A DNA stretch of 64,000 nt from Bacteroidota bacterium. Lineage in GTDB: Bacteria > Bacteroidota > Bacteroidia > Cytophagales > Spirosomataceae. How positions within the stretch are numbered: the first letter of the stretch is position 1; every line of letters begins with the position of its first letter. Positions 1 through 11,460 of the stretch are shown here, piece after piece. The stretch covers positions 124,001 to 188,000 of the forward strand of contig JAIUOF010000007.1 of assembly GCA_020161355.1 (NCBI GenBank). The letters run 5' to 3'. The position numbers and the translations under genes were made by a program. The notes below the pieces were generated by a model. That model was not told where the DNA came from. It made no database searches and saw only the letters and a list, made by a program, of their open reading frames with translations.

Positions 1-521
1 TGGATGAGATTGGTCGGGGAACAAGCACTTATGACGGTGTGAGTATCGCCTGGAGTATAGCGGAATACCTGCACAATCACCCCAAGTTTAAGCCATGGAC
101 CTTATTTGCCACACATTACCATGAATTAAATCAGTTGGCAGAGGATTTTTCCAGAATCAGAAATTTTAATGTTTCCGTAAAAGAGCTTAACGGGAAAGTG
201 GTGTTTTTGAGGAAGTTGAAAGAAGGTGGAAGTGAACATAGTTTTGGGATACACGTAGCTCAGATAGCCGGAATGCCCCAAAATGTTGTTTTGCGAGCCA
301 ATGAAATACTGCATCACCTTGAAAAAGATCATATCAAAGAGCAGAATAAGGAGAAAATAAAGGAGGCTCCGAAAAATAATTACCAGTTGAGTTTTTTTGA
401 TCCGGTGGATCCTCAGGGAGAAAAAATCAAGGAAATGCTAAAAGAAATTGATGTGAATACGATTTCCCCAATCGAGGCACTGTTGAAATTGAATGAACTT
501 CGGAGACTACTGGAGAAATAA
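1..521 (+). CDS. mutS: DNA mismatch repair protein MutS (C-terminal part)
   Basis: This is the 3' part of mutS; the gene begins before the window and codons are in frame from base 3. The first visible residues, DEIGRGTSTYDG, are the end of the Walker B motif and the signature loop of the MutS ATPase. THYHEL follows about 40 residues later and is the conserved histidine switch. Then come the dimerisation helix-turn-helix region (GIHVAQIAGMP) and the short Bacteroidota-style tail ending LNELRRLLEK. MutS recognises mismatched bases as a dimer and recruits MutL. A GTG at 39 is not a real start because the reading frame is open back to the window edge. Confidence 0.97.
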   Translation, partial: DEIGRGTSTYDGVSIAWSIAEYLHNHPKFKPWTLFATHYHELNQLAEDFSRIRNFNVSVKELNGKVVFLRKLKEGGSEHSFGIHVAQIAGMPQNVVLRANEILHHLEKDHIKEQNKEKIKEAPKNNYQLSFFDPVDPQGEKIKEMLKEIDVNTISPIEALLKLNELRRLLEK

Positions 522-546
522 AAATAGCCCTTCCGGGCCGCTTTTA
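521..546. terminator. Putative bidirectional terminator between mutS and a small convergent gene
   Basis: AAAA...GCCC-TTCC-GGGC...TTTT forms a small GC stem with a TTCC loop and flanking A and T runs. It starts within the mutS stop codon. The stem is short and imperfect, so the call is tentative. Confidence 0.4.
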
Positions 547-571
547 AGAATTAAATATTTGGACAAATTGA

Positions 572-742
572 TTATTTTTCCGAAAAATCATCAAACTCGT
601 AGAATTCCGGGTCAGGGAAGTCAAAGTCTTCGGGTTTTAGGATCATTTCGGCATCGTCAGACAGCAAGACAGACTCTTCAGGTTCTGAAAACCTGCTCAT
701 ATAGGTCTGTCTGTAGTAGTTGTTTCTAAATAACTTTTTCAT
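572..742 (-). CDS. Small acidic protein of unknown function (56 aa)
   Basis: This is a short complete frame on the minus strand, ATG at 742 to TAA at 572. It has a basic, aromatic N-terminus (MKKLFRNNYYRQTY) and a strongly acidic, aromatic C-terminus (FDFPDPEFYEFDDFSEK). That charge asymmetry and the normal codon use suggest a real gene rather than chance. It is convergent with mutS. I do not recognise a named family, and no membrane segment or signal peptide is present. A competing frame on the plus strand (493-729) overlaps the end of mutS and looks like its shadow. Confidence 0.6.
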   Translation of the reverse strand: MKKLFRNNYYRQTYMSRFSEPEESVLLSDDAEMILKPEDFDFPDPEFYEFDDFSEK

Positions 743-817
743 AATACAAAGATACCAGACCTATCAATTTGAGGGCTAAAAAGCATATTATGAAAATGTT
801 AAGTTTGAGTAGTGTAA

Positions 818-1294
818 TTAATATTTGTCTTTTATAAGTTTTTTAGCAAAGTCATATCTGAGATTTTTGTCGATTAGATTAGAAAATAATTCCGAATATA
901 CACTTATGAGGTTTTCTTCTTCATTGATCATAACTTTAAAACAAAAGTCAAAAAACAGCGTATTTTTTCTTTTTCCGTCTAATTCTTCATATTTGGCTAC
1001 AGTTACAAAGATATAAGTGCTTTCGTTGAGTTTTCTTGCGGCTTTGATATCAAAGTTTTCAATTATTATTTGCTGCCAATTGTTGAGTTTTTCTTTGATT
1101 CTTGATAATTCAAAATTTGAATCTTTAAAAATCATCATATCTAACTGCTCGCTTAGGTCCCGTGAAAAATCATCATCTGCCAGATTGTCAGCTATGTTTT
1201 TGATTCTTTTTTTGGAGAAATAATTGTTTCGGATTCTTTGAATAGCGAAGACCGCCAAAATGATGGCGAAGGCAAGTTTAAAAATTAATTTCAT
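818..1294 (-). CDS. Membrane-anchored hypothetical protein (158 aa)
   Basis: The N-terminus MKLIFKLAFAIILAVFAIQ is a single hydrophobic segment that could be a membrane anchor or an uncleaved signal. It is followed by a basic stretch (RIRNNYFSKKRIK) and a soluble, lysine- and glutamate-rich domain of about 120 residues. No catalytic motif or known family is apparent. It stands alone on the minus strand between the small acidic gene and the beta-galactosidase terminator. The AT-rich 260-base stretch upstream (1295-1554) holds no other gene. Confidence 0.7.
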   Translation of the reverse strand: MKLIFKLAFAIILAVFAIQRIRNNYFSKKRIKNIADNLADDDFSRDLSEQLDMMIFKDSNFELSRIKEKLNNWQQIIIENFDIKAARKLNESTYIFVTVAKYEELDGKRKNTLFFDFCFKVMINEEENLISVYSELFSNLIDKNLRYDFAKKLIKDKY

Positions 1295-1513
1295 CTTATG
1301 TTTTTAGAAAAAATGCACAAAATCAATTTCTTTTAAGAAAATGACATTTGATTTTACGATTTAAGTTTCTGATTGATAGTTTTTTATATTTTTTTGATTT
1401 ATGAAAGGGATCAATTTTATATTTAAAATTATTTTGTTTCTTAATGAAATACCCAATAAATATTTTTAAAATTTGCTAAATGTATATTTAAAAAAATAAT
1501 TAAATTAATAAGT

Positions 1514-1546
1514 AAATCCACCCAGTTTTTAAAAAAAGGTGGATTT
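1514..1546 (-). terminator. Rho-independent terminator downstream of the beta-galactosidase gene
   Basis: AAATCCACC (1514-1522) pairs perfectly with GGTGGATTT (1538-1546) across an A/T-rich loop. It lies 9 bases beyond the stop codon of the minus-strand beta-galactosidase gene. Confidence 0.75.
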
Positions 1547-1554
1547 TTACTTGA

Positions 1555-4698
<3,144 letters not shown>

Positions 4699-4807
4699 TT
4701 ATATTTTGATTTAAAATTACGCAATTAAAAGAAGGTATATAATGACTCAGGACAATTTTTGAAAAAAACATTTGTGGATAATATTATCGGTATTTATGAG
4801 TGTAAAG

Positions 4808-4838
4808 TTTGAAAAAATGTAACCGTGGTCTAAATTTG
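4808..4838 (+). promoter_or_regulatory. Bacteroidota-type promoter for tRNA-Pro
   Basis: TTTG at 4808-4811 and TAAATTTG at 4831-4838 match the Bacteroidota -33 (TTG/TTTG) and -7 (TAnnTTTG) elements with a 19-base spacer. The predicted transcript start falls a few bases before the tRNA at 4850. Confidence 0.8.
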
Positions 4839-4849
4839 CAGCATGAATT

Positions 4850-4923
4850 CGGGATGTAGTTCAGTCCGGTAGAATCCTCGTCTGGGGGGCGAGTGGTCGC
4901 AGGTTCAAATCCTGTCATCCCGA
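4850..4923 (+). tRNA. tRNA-Pro, anticodon GGG
   Basis: A cloverleaf can be drawn by eye. The acceptor stem CGGGATG (4850-4856) pairs with CATCCCG (4916-4922). The anticodon stem CTCGT/GCGAG encloses the loop CTGGGGG, giving anticodon GGG at 4884-4886. The T arm contains GGTTCAAATCC. The discriminator base is A4923, and the CA that follows is part of a possible encoded CCA-like end. GGG reads proline codons CCC and CCU. Confidence 0.93.
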
Positions 4924-4935
4924 CAATTGATAATT

Positions 4936-4970
4936 AAAGAGTTATGAGATTTTTCTTGTAACTCTTTTTT
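4936..4970 (+). terminator. Terminator of the tRNA-Pro transcript
   Basis: AAAGAGTTA (4936-4944) pairs with TAACTCTTT (4959-4967), and a run of T continues to 4970. It lies 12 bases after the tRNA. Confidence 0.8.
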
Positions 4971-5246
4971 GTATGGTGTAAACATGGTGTATACAAATTT
5001 TACCTTTCGCCATTGCCTCCAAACAAAATCTTAAAAAAATAATTTTCTATAAAAATTGAATAGCTTAAATAAGTTTACTAACATTTATAGTTTATTGCTA
5101 ATTCTCTTTTTTTACCTTAACCGAATAATAAATTTCAAAAAATAAATTATCCAAATCGTTGATAGTTAGTGTCTAGTGTGCTATTTTTGAAAAGACGTTT
5201 TAGGAATTTTTATTTTAATAATCCCAAACTAAAATCTTGCACCAAT
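4971..5246. other. AT-rich stretch downstream of tRNA-Pro, no gene
   Basis: No coding frame is convincing here. The only structure is a pair of direct repeats, ATGGTGTAaAC and ATGGTGTAtAC, between 4974 and 4996, just after the tRNA terminator. The region downstream of a tRNA is a common integration site, so this could be a scar, but no integrase is present. Confidence 0.4.
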
Positions 5247-5966
5247 ATGAAAAAAGTTATTAAATTAATAGGGCACAATAGTTTTATTTACGTTGCCTCC
5301 ACTTTTCTGTTTGTTTTATTGTACCATTTGACAAATTCCGCATTTGGGTACATTTTTTTGCTGGTTCCATTAGTTATCTTATATCAAATTTTTAAGAAAC
5401 AAAACACCAACCTCCGCATATTCTTTACGCTTGCAGTCTTATTCCAACTTTCCTCAATTTTTACCGATATCAGGATAAATTACTTTTATTCCTATGAAAT
5501 TGATTATAAAACATTGCCGGAAATCGTCCTAAGTTTGGTCTTTCATTTGGCTCTGGTATATTTTCTCTATTTTGAAAGTAAAAAAGCAATCCGACTCATC
5601 GATCCCGGCCATTTTGCAGTGATTTTGATTATTGAGATGCTTAGTAGCCTGGTGTTTTTTCTGGTATTCGTGCCCTATTTGCCTTATTCCTACACTTTTC
5701 AAACCATTTTCTCCTATATGATGCTTATCAGTATCAAATATTTTGCTCTTAGAAGAAATCAAAAAGATTCAGAATTTTATGAATTGATATTAGGAGTAGT
5801 TTTTTTGCTCATTTTTAATTATATGTGGTTTACAATTCAATTTATCAATAAATCCAGTATTTTCTTTCTCATCATGCATTTTACAGTGAGTCTTAGCAAC
5901 TATTTTCTGCTCATAAACCTTGACAAAGGATTGAAAAGGATAAAAAGCAGACTAATGGATGATTAA
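5247..5966 (+). CDS. Polytopic membrane protein of unknown function (239 aa)
   Basis: Starting at the ATG at 5247 gives MKKVIKLIGHNS followed by about seven hydrophobic segments of 18-22 residues, with short charged loops between them. An upstream in-frame start at 5169 would add 26 basic and polar residues and seems less likely. The end (KGLKRIKSRLMDD) is basic and presumably cytoplasmic. No transporter or enzyme motif is recognised. It is convergent with the TonB receptor gene, and a protein of similar size and topology lies on the receptor's other side (8603-9307). Confidence 0.7.
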   Translation: MKKVIKLIGHNSFIYVASTFLFVLLYHLTNSAFGYIFLLVPLVILYQIFKKQNTNLRIFFTLAVLFQLSSIFTDIRINYFYSYEIDYKTLPEIVLSLVFHLALVYFLYFESKKAIRLIDPGHFAVILIIEMLSSLVFFLVFVPYLPYSYTFQTIFSYMMLISIKYFALRRNQKDSEFYELILGVVFLLIFNYMWFTIQFINKSSIFFLIMHFTVSLSNYFLLINLDKGLKRIKSRLMDD

Positions 5967-5984
5967 TCAGACAGCTTTGTATTA

Positions 5985-8309
5985 TCAAAAATCTACTTTC
6001 GCACTGATAATAGGAATCAAAGGAAGAGCATAATTGTAATAAATTGATTTTGTGGTGGAACTATACCGCTCCCTGATGATATTTTTTCTATTGGTGATAT
6101 TTTGAATGTCGGCACTGAAAGTCCAGGTGGTTTTCTTTTTGTTTAATTTGTAGGAAAACCCCATATCCAGTCTCAGATAATCGGGATATCGGGGTACAAA
6201 TGCCTTATTTGCATCCTGAATGGTAGTGTTTCGTCGGATAGATTCCACCAAATTTATAGGCGTGTACCTGTTGCCCCCTCGCCACATAAGCCGGGAATTG
6301 ACTGTAAACCAATGGATTTTTTGTTTACCAATAGCGAAATCCCTGCCTGCAAGCAGATTACCTGCGTAGGTATTGTTGAAAACAGTATTTCTCCATACTT
6401 TATCTTTCACCATAAACTTTGAATCAAATAGCGAGGCAGTAATCAGATAGTAATAATTATTGGCAAAATACCGCTCCAATGTAAGTTCCATACCGTAATT
6501 TTCTCCCAGACCACTGTTTTCAAGGACATTACTTGGGATTCCTGAAGTAGCATTAAGCATCGAAAATGTACTTTTCCTGTTGGTATCTACTGGTACATTA
6601 AAGAGTTTTTGATAGTAGGCTTCGATTTTGAGCCGGGTATTTGGGTTTAGGCTTCGGTCATAACCCAAAACATAATGGGCAGCCCGGGTAAGGCCGATAT
6701 TTCGGTTGGGTTGAACAAAAAGCTCTCCTTGTTTTCTTCTTTTGTAAAGATACACAGATACAGGTTCCAAACGGCTGTGAAGCCCAAAACCAGCACTGAG
6801 GGTATTTTTAGGGTTGATTTGAAATTTTACTCCGGCCCGCGGTTCCAACATCTGATTTTGATTGAGCAGAAACTTGTTGTAATGTAAACCTGCTGTAAGG
6901 CTAAACTTTTCTCCGGGCGAATATTTGGCTTGTGAATAAGCTTGAAAAAATTGTGATGCGTCGTTTTCTTTAAGATAATTGACCAGCAGATTTCTGGAAT
7001 TGTCCCTGCGGTTTTCATCCAGCTCAAAAGCCAAATTGCTAATAATCAGGCCGGAACGAAGACTTGTTTTTTGATTGATTTTGTAATTGTAAAAACCTGA
7101 AAACCTGATGGTATTATAAGCATACAGATTTTTTTGAGCCACAACCCATTCTTTATTATTGATAAAATCCTGATTGTTAGTAGTGGATGATTCCCGGGAA
7201 AATGCTAAAACCGAATAAAAATACCCCTTTTTACCGGTCGATATTTTATGTGTCAGTCCAGTTACACCCATTTTTTGTGATTCGCTGTCATTGGAGGTCT
7301 GGTCTTTTTCATCGGAAAAGCTCATGCCTCCCAAGCCAAATAAGCTAAAGGTACCTACCTTTTTGGTGGGGAAATTCAGGGTGAAATTGGCATCCCGGTA
7401 AGCAGGCTTAAAATCCCCGGTTTCGATAGCAAGCAGGCCGGACTTAAATAGCAGTTCCAATGTAGAATAACGCATGTTAACCCGGTAGGAAGGACCGCCT
7501 TTTTTGAAAGGCCCTTCAGCACTAGCATCAAGGCCAATTATACCAAATTGCCCGGTAAACTCATGCTTTTGGTCATTTCCCCTTCGCATTCTGAGGTCGA
7601 AAACCCCCGAGGAGGCATTTCCATATTCCGCTGGAAAAGCTCCCGTCAGAAAGTCAGAGTTGGCCAGGCTGTTGCTGTTGAGCATACTAATGATTCCGCT
7701 TGTGGAGCCCTGACCATCACCAAAATGATTAGGATTGGGGATTTCGATGCCCTCGAGCCTCCACAGAAGACCTTTTGGAGAATTTCCCCGAATCACAATC
7801 TCGTTGTTTTGGTCATTTCCGGCTGATGCCACGCCCGCGAAAGACATCGCCATACGGGATGGATCACTGTAGCCTCCGGCATAGCGGTTGGTCTCCTGAA
7901 CCGTAAACTGCCTCCCGCTGACCATAGTCAGGTCATTGATCGTTTTCTGTTTGTTGTATTCGGCTTTGACTACCAGCTCATTGAGCAATTGTGCGTTTTC
8001 ATTCAATTCTATGCTTAATACCACTTCCTTTCCACTTCCGAGGTCTATCAGAGGGATTTTTTGGTTAAAATATCCTACCATACTTATACTGAGGGTGTAT
8101 CTGCCAACGGGAAGTTTTTCGAAGGAAAAAATGCCATTTTCGTTAGTGAAAGTACCTTTTTGAGACCCATTGAGCAAGATGGTTGCTCCGGGCACAGGTT
8201 GCTGGTTGTCTTTGTCCAACACCCGCCCGCGGATAGTCTGGGAGGGCTGCTGGGCACGAGCGGCAAGAATGAAATAAAATAAAAATAGGGTTAATACTGT
8301 CGGTTTCAT
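5985..8309 (-). CDS. TonB-dependent outer-membrane receptor with carboxypeptidase-regulatory N-domain
   Basis: The 774-residue protein starts with a signal peptide (MKPTVLTLFLFYFILAARAQ). Next is a CarboxypepD_reg-like beta-sandwich (about 24-110; GRVLDKDNQQPVPGATILL and GRYTLSISMVGY). A plug domain follows (about 130-240; IVIRGNSPKGLLWRLEG, GAFPAEYGNASSG). The remainder is a barrel rich in alternating aromatic strands, ending AKVDF, a typical outer-membrane C-terminal signal. No SusD-like partner is adjacent, so the ligand is unknown; this subclass includes importers of siderophores, cobalamin or peptides as well as glycans. It is transcribed alone, with membrane-protein genes on both sides in the opposite direction. 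Confidence 0.92.
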   Translation of the reverse strand: MKPTVLTLFLFYFILAARAQQPSQTIRGRVLDKDNQQPVPGATILLNGSQKGTFTNENGIFSFEKLPVGRYTLSISMVGYFNQKIPLIDLGSGKEVVLSIELNENAQLLNELVVKAEYNKQKTINDLTMVSGRQFTVQETNRYAGGYSDPSRMAMSFAGVASAGNDQNNEIVIRGNSPKGLLWRLEGIEIPNPNHFGDGQGSTSGIISMLNSNSLANSDFLTGAFPAEYGNASSGVFDLRMRRGNDQKHEFTGQFGIIGLDASAEGPFKKGGPSYRVNMRYSTLELLFKSGLLAIETGDFKPAYRDANFTLNFPTKKVGTFSLFGLGGMSFSDEKDQTSNDSESQKMGVTGLTHKISTGKKGYFYSVLAFSRESSTTNNQDFINNKEWVVAQKNLYAYNTIRFSGFYNYKINQKTSLRSGLIISNLAFELDENRRDNSRNLLVNYLKENDASQFFQAYSQAKYSPGEKFSLTAGLHYNKFLLNQNQMLEPRAGVKFQINPKNTLSAGFGLHSRLEPVSVYLYKRRKQGELFVQPNRNIGLTRAAHYVLGYDRSLNPNTRLKIEAYYQKLFNVPVDTNRKSTFSMLNATSGIPSNVLENSGLGENYGMELTLERYFANNYYYLITASLFDSKFMVKDKVWRNTVFNNTYAGNLLAGRDFAIGKQKIHWFTVNSRLMWRGGNRYTPINLVESIRRNTTIQDANKAFVPRYPDYLRLDMGFSYKLNKKKTTWTFSADIQNITNRKNIIRERYSSTTKSIYYNYALPLIPIISAKVDF

Positions 8310-8602
8310 AGGGGGCGAAAACTAACACAAAATAACCTATTTATTCGCAGCTGACCGAATTTTTTTAATTTTTCATAGTGCCGGAAAGGCTGTTGAAAAT
8401 GAGGTTTTTAAATATGACACCTCTCAAAAACTCCGGGATTGAAATCAATAAATATGGAATAATTTTTGAAGGATTCAACATAGTAATGATTGCAAATCCT
8501 ATTTAGGGAGTGATCAAAAGAAATAAGCCTGGCTCAAAGGATTAAATGTTATTACCGGATTCGTCAGGGAAACTAATTTTCTGACTTGTAATTCTCAGGG
8601 AT

Positions 8603-9307
8603 ATGAGCAAGAGGTTTTCGATTATGTTCTTTTCAATGGTTCTTTTGGCCAATTTCTTCTTTTTTCAGGAAATAGAGCCGGAAAAACTTACTAACCTGTA
8701 TGATAAATTATTAAGCTTGTTTTTATTCCAGTTTGACTATTTTTTACTGTTTGTTTACATCTCCCTGAAAAGCTTGAGTTTTCCATTCAAGGCATTGTTT
8801 TTCCTCAGTTTTGTTTATGGAAGTCTGTTTGTTATGGGTATGTCATCGATTTTTGTCATTGATATGGAGAATTATGACATTGCCTATTCTTACCTCCAAC
8901 CTATGTTACGATTGATCATTTTGGGGGTATTTATAAATATAGGGATAAAATCAAAAAATGAAATTTTAAAGAAGGACAAGGTTTTTTTAGCCATTGGATT
9001 AGGCTTTGGGCTTTATTTTTTGTTTCTCTTAAATTTCTATCCCAGACCTTCCATGTGGTCTTTTAACTTTTATTGGATAGCACTGATGTGCTTTTTCGTA
9101 ATTGGTATTTTGGTTAAAAATGATACTTCCAGGCTAAACTTTTCTCTGGGCTTACTCTTTGTACTTTTTTCCGATTTGTATTATATTTTACCTCCGGAGG
9201 TTCGGCTTTACGAACTAACCTACATTTTCATAAGAATCATTAATACTTTGGGAGAGTACTTTATCGTAAATTTTGTATTAGTTCATTACCTACAAGCAAG
9301 AAAGTGA
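8603..9307 (+). CDS. Polytopic membrane protein of unknown function (234 aa)
   Basis: Seven or more hydrophobic segments span almost the whole length (first MFFSMVLLANFFFF, last YFIVNFVLVHYL), with a short basic end (QARK). Its size and spacing of membrane segments resemble the 239-residue protein at 5247-5966. I cannot establish homology by eye. No named family is recognised. It is transcribed divergently from the TonB receptor across a 293-base AT-rich gap (8310-8602) in which I see no other gene. Confidence 0.7.
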   Translation: MSKRFSIMFFSMVLLANFFFFQEIEPEKLTNLYDKLLSLFLFQFDYFLLFVYISLKSLSFPFKALFFLSFVYGSLFVMGMSSIFVIDMENYDIAYSYLQPMLRLIILGVFINIGIKSKNEILKKDKVFLAIGLGFGLYFLFLLNFYPRPSMWSFNFYWIALMCFFVIGILVKNDTSRLNFSLGLLFVLFSDLYYILPPEVRLYELTYIFIRIINTLGEYFIVNFVLVHYLQARK

Positions 9308-9400
9308 GTTGGCCTTTTAAGTTTTATTAATTTTGCTTCATTTCATACAGACCCTATTATCCGGCAACCACTCTCATTTTGCAAAATAAACTAAAGGATT

Positions 9401-9560
9401 TTTCTAAAATTCGTCGATTGTATTTAGCTTAAGCTTAGATTTGGTTAATTTTATGCAAAATCAAAAACTGATCCGGCAATATGGCTGTAAGGAATACTCC
9501 TCAAAAAATACTCTGCACAGAAGCGGCCACAGAGTCCCTGGCGGAGACTCTTTGGGGACA
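9401..9560 (+). repeat. Dispersed hairpin-bounded element, copy A (5' end degenerate)
   Basis: This copy carries the element body (TTAGATTTGGTTAATTTTAT, then GCAAAATCAAAAACTGATCC) and the 3' hairpin AGAGTC (9531-9536) / GACTCT (9546-9551), ending GGGGACA. A weak trace of the 5' end (CTATTATCCGGCAACC) extends the match back to about 9350. It fills most of the gene-free stretch 9308-9681. Confidence 0.85.
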
Positions 9561-9681
9561 CATAATCCATATTCTCAGTTAGGTTTTATCTCAGGGAAAT
9601 CAACTATTTGACAAGGCCTATTAGTGAGAAAAACTTAGGTAGTAGAATTATTGATTTAAGGAATAATCTTTGGAAAATTGT

Positions 9682-10032
9682 ATGGTAGTTAATGTTTATA
9701 ATTTCAAAAATGGATTAGAAGCCTACAACTATCTAATACAGCTTCTTGAATTAAAATTTATTGAATTTGAAGTTAGCAAAATATCAGAAGTTGACATGTC
9801 AAGAAGCAAGTTTGGGTATTTTGATATAGGTATTTTGTACAAAAATGCTAAACTTAATATCAAGTGTGAAAGAGGTGTGCTTCATTATGAATGTAAAATT
9901 GACAAAGAAAAAATTGGGTTACATCATTTTGATGAAGGCATGAATAATGTGTTAGCATTTAGTAAAGAGAATTTAGAATATACTTTATCGGTATTTAAAC
10001 GATACGTTTCGTCCGTTCAGATTATCCACTAG
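9682..10032 (+). CDS. Orphan protein of unknown function in the repeat island (116 aa)
   Basis: The ATG at 9682 is preferred over an upstream TTG at 9670. The soluble alpha/beta protein starts MVVNVYNFKNGLEAYNYLIQ. It has no signal peptide, membrane segment or known motif. Small size, solitary occurrence and acidic/lysine-rich composition are features shared with immunity-type proteins of polymorphic toxin loci, but this is only a resemblance. The last residues (about VSSVQIIH) and the stop codon are encoded by the 5' end of element copy B, so the original 3' end of the gene may have been replaced. Confidence 0.6.
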   Translation: MVVNVYNFKNGLEAYNYLIQLLELKFIEFEVSKISEVDMSRSKFGYFDIGILYKNAKLNIKCERGVLHYECKIDKEKIGLHHFDEGMNNVLAFSKENLEYTLSVFKRYVSSVQIIH

Positions 10033-10228
10033 GGAATTTGAACACAAGGGATACGTTACTTCATTTACAAAAAAAAAGGGGATGTTTCAAAATTTTGTCG
10101 ATAGTTTTTAACTTAGATTTTGTAAATTCTTTGCAAAATCAAAAATTGGCCCTGCAGTATGAATTTAAGGAATACTCCTGCACAGAAGCAGCTACAGAAT
10201 CCCTTTCGGAGACTCTGTGGGGACTAAA
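10007..10228 (+). repeat. Dispersed hairpin-bounded element, copy B (near full length)
   Basis: This copy begins TTTCGTCCGTTC inside the end of the preceding gene and runs through GAACACAAGGGATACGTTAC, a central TTAGATTTTG...GCAAAATCAAAAATTG body, and the 3' hairpin near 10195-10217, ending GGGGACTAAA. The 5' hairpin has changed sequence (GTTCAGATT.../...AATTTGAAC) but can still pair, which suggests structure is maintained. A 69-codon frame through it (10038-10247) is element sequence, not a gene. Confidence 0.9.
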
Positions 10229-10294
10229 AATATTCTGTAGAGACTAAACAGGAATTCTAAACATTCCTTGGAAAGGAGTAAATTGAATTGAAGT

Positions 10295-10666
10295 ATGAAA
10301 TCAAATAAAGAAATTTTAGATCATTTTGGGAATTTGTTAGCTTGTGAAGTTTTTGATAGTCAATACAGGTTTATTTTAAATGAAATTTCTGATTTATCCC
10401 AAACAGATGGATATACAAATCTGTTTCAAAAGATGAATGAGGTTCAAAAAAAAGAAATTGAGAATTACACAAGAGAAATATTAGAAGGTGCCTTATTCGA
10501 TTTTTTACGCATTTTTGAAGAGTATCCTGAATTTAAAATAGTTTATGAAGAAAACGGTGAGCAGATAGATTTGAATAAAATAAGTGAAATGCTGAAAGCC
10601 GAGCCAATTATAGATAACGGTTGGATAAAACGATTTAGTAAAGAACTCAAGAATGAAAGCCTTTAA
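10295..10666 (+). CDS. Orphan protein of unknown function in the repeat island (123 aa)
   Basis: ATG at 10295 with a good ribosome-binding site (GGAAAGGAG) about 15 bases upstream. The protein is mostly helical and acidic (MKSNKEILDHFGNLLACEVF at the start; FSKELKNESL at the end). No domain is recognised and there is no export signal. It sits between element copies B and C; copy C starts only a few bases after its stop codon. Immunity-like or other accessory roles are conceivable but unsupported. Confidence 0.65.
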   Translation: MKSNKEILDHFGNLLACEVFDSQYRFILNEISDLSQTDGYTNLFQKMNEVQKKEIENYTREILEGALFDFLRIFEEYPEFKIVYEENGEQIDLNKISEMLKAEPIIDNGWIKRFSKELKNESL

Positions 10667-10670
10667 TATA

Positions 10671-10838
10671 TTTTCTGTCCGTTCAGAGTCTCCGCCAGAG
10701 ACTCTGAACTCAATTCTATTTATCTTAGATTTAGTAATTTTAGGCAAAATCAAAAATTGATCCTGCAATATTGAATTAAAGAATACTCGCACATAAGGGG
10801 CCTCAGAGTCCCTTTCGGAGACTCTATCGGTACTGAAA
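10671..10838 (+). repeat. Dispersed hairpin-bounded element, copy C (internal deletion)
   Basis: The 5' hairpin is a perfect 12-base inverted repeat, GTTCAGAGTCTC (10681-10692) / GAGACTCTGAAC (10698-10709). The 3' hairpin is CAGAGTC...GACTCT near 10804-10826. About 60 bases of the left body present in copies B and E are missing, giving a 168-base element. Confidence 0.9.
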
Positions 10839-10881
10839 TTACCGTAAAAACAATTTCATTAATTCCTCCTAAGTAAAAAAA

Positions 10882-11280
10882 ATGAAAATTAAAGAAAGAA
10901 TAAAAGAAATCGAAAATATGAGAGTTGGATTTGATATTTCGTTGGCCGAGAGAAAACTCAATATGCTTGATTCTCTTTTAAGTGAAATTGAAAATTCATC
11001 TTTCGTTAATATTTGTAAAATCTCTAGAGAAGAAATAATATCGGTACTTCGAAATTGTTATGGAATATCCTACGAAATAGGAAACACAAAACAGTCGCTT
11101 TTAAATTCTAATAAAGAAATTGAGCTCTCTAAAAGAACTTTATCAATTGCAAGATTATTATTTGGTAAGTCAAAAGAATTATTACCTTATTTAAATTTAA
11201 ACCTTATTAATTCTATTTCTGATAAAGAATTACATAATAAGATAAGTATAGAAATTTTAGAAATTAAGAATCAAACTTAA
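10882..11280 (+). CDS. Orphan helical protein of unknown function in the repeat island (132 aa)
   Basis: ATG at 10882. The sequence is rich in heptad-like helices (KIKERIKEIENM at the start, ERKLNMLDSLLSEIENS later), suggesting a helical bundle or coiled-coil protein. There is no signal peptide, membrane segment or recognised motif. It lies between element copy C and degenerate copy D. Its stop codon is part of a perfect 20-base palindrome at 11279-11298, which may act as its terminator. Confidence 0.65.
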   Translation: MKIKERIKEIENMRVGFDISLAERKLNMLDSLLSEIENSSFVNICKISREEIISVLRNCYGISYEIGNTKQSLLNSNKEIELSKRTLSIARLLFGKSKELLPYLNLNLINSISDKELHNKISIEILEIKNQT

Positions 11281-11298
11281 TATTGGAATTCCAATATT
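11279..11298. repeat. Perfect 20-base palindrome at the end of an orphan gene
   Basis: AATATTGGAATTCCAATATT is fully self-complementary and overlaps the last two bases of the TAA stop codon of the gene at 10882. It could be a protein-binding site or fold as a terminator-like cruciform; there is no following T run. Confidence 0.8.
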
Positions 11299-11300
11299 CT

Positions 11301-11394
11301 CTCTGTTCTGATTATCCGCCAAGTACCCTGAACATAAGAAGAAAATTTCTAAAAACACTTTTAAGTAAAATCATTCTATATTCTGCAATTATAG
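11301..11394 (+). repeat. Dispersed element, degenerate copy D
   Basis: CTGTTCTGATTATCCGCC at 11303-11320 and CCTGAACATAAG at 11327-11338 match the 5' hairpin region of copy B. Farther on, AAGTAAAATC...TTCTGCAATTATAG weakly matches the body. The 3' hairpin is missing. The remainder to 11460 holds no gene. Confidence 0.55.
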
Positions 11395-11460
11395 AAATTC
11401 CCTTTAAGCCCTAATCAACCTTAAAATTAAGGTAAAGCATTAGATTTCCAATATAAACCC

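Noticed and set aside
493..729. 78-codon frame overlapping the mutS end
   Set aside because: It overlaps mutS and is opposite the more convincing small acidic gene on the minus strand.
10038..10247. 69-codon frame between orphan genes
   Set aside because: It is entirely element copy B sequence; similar frames arise in other copies.
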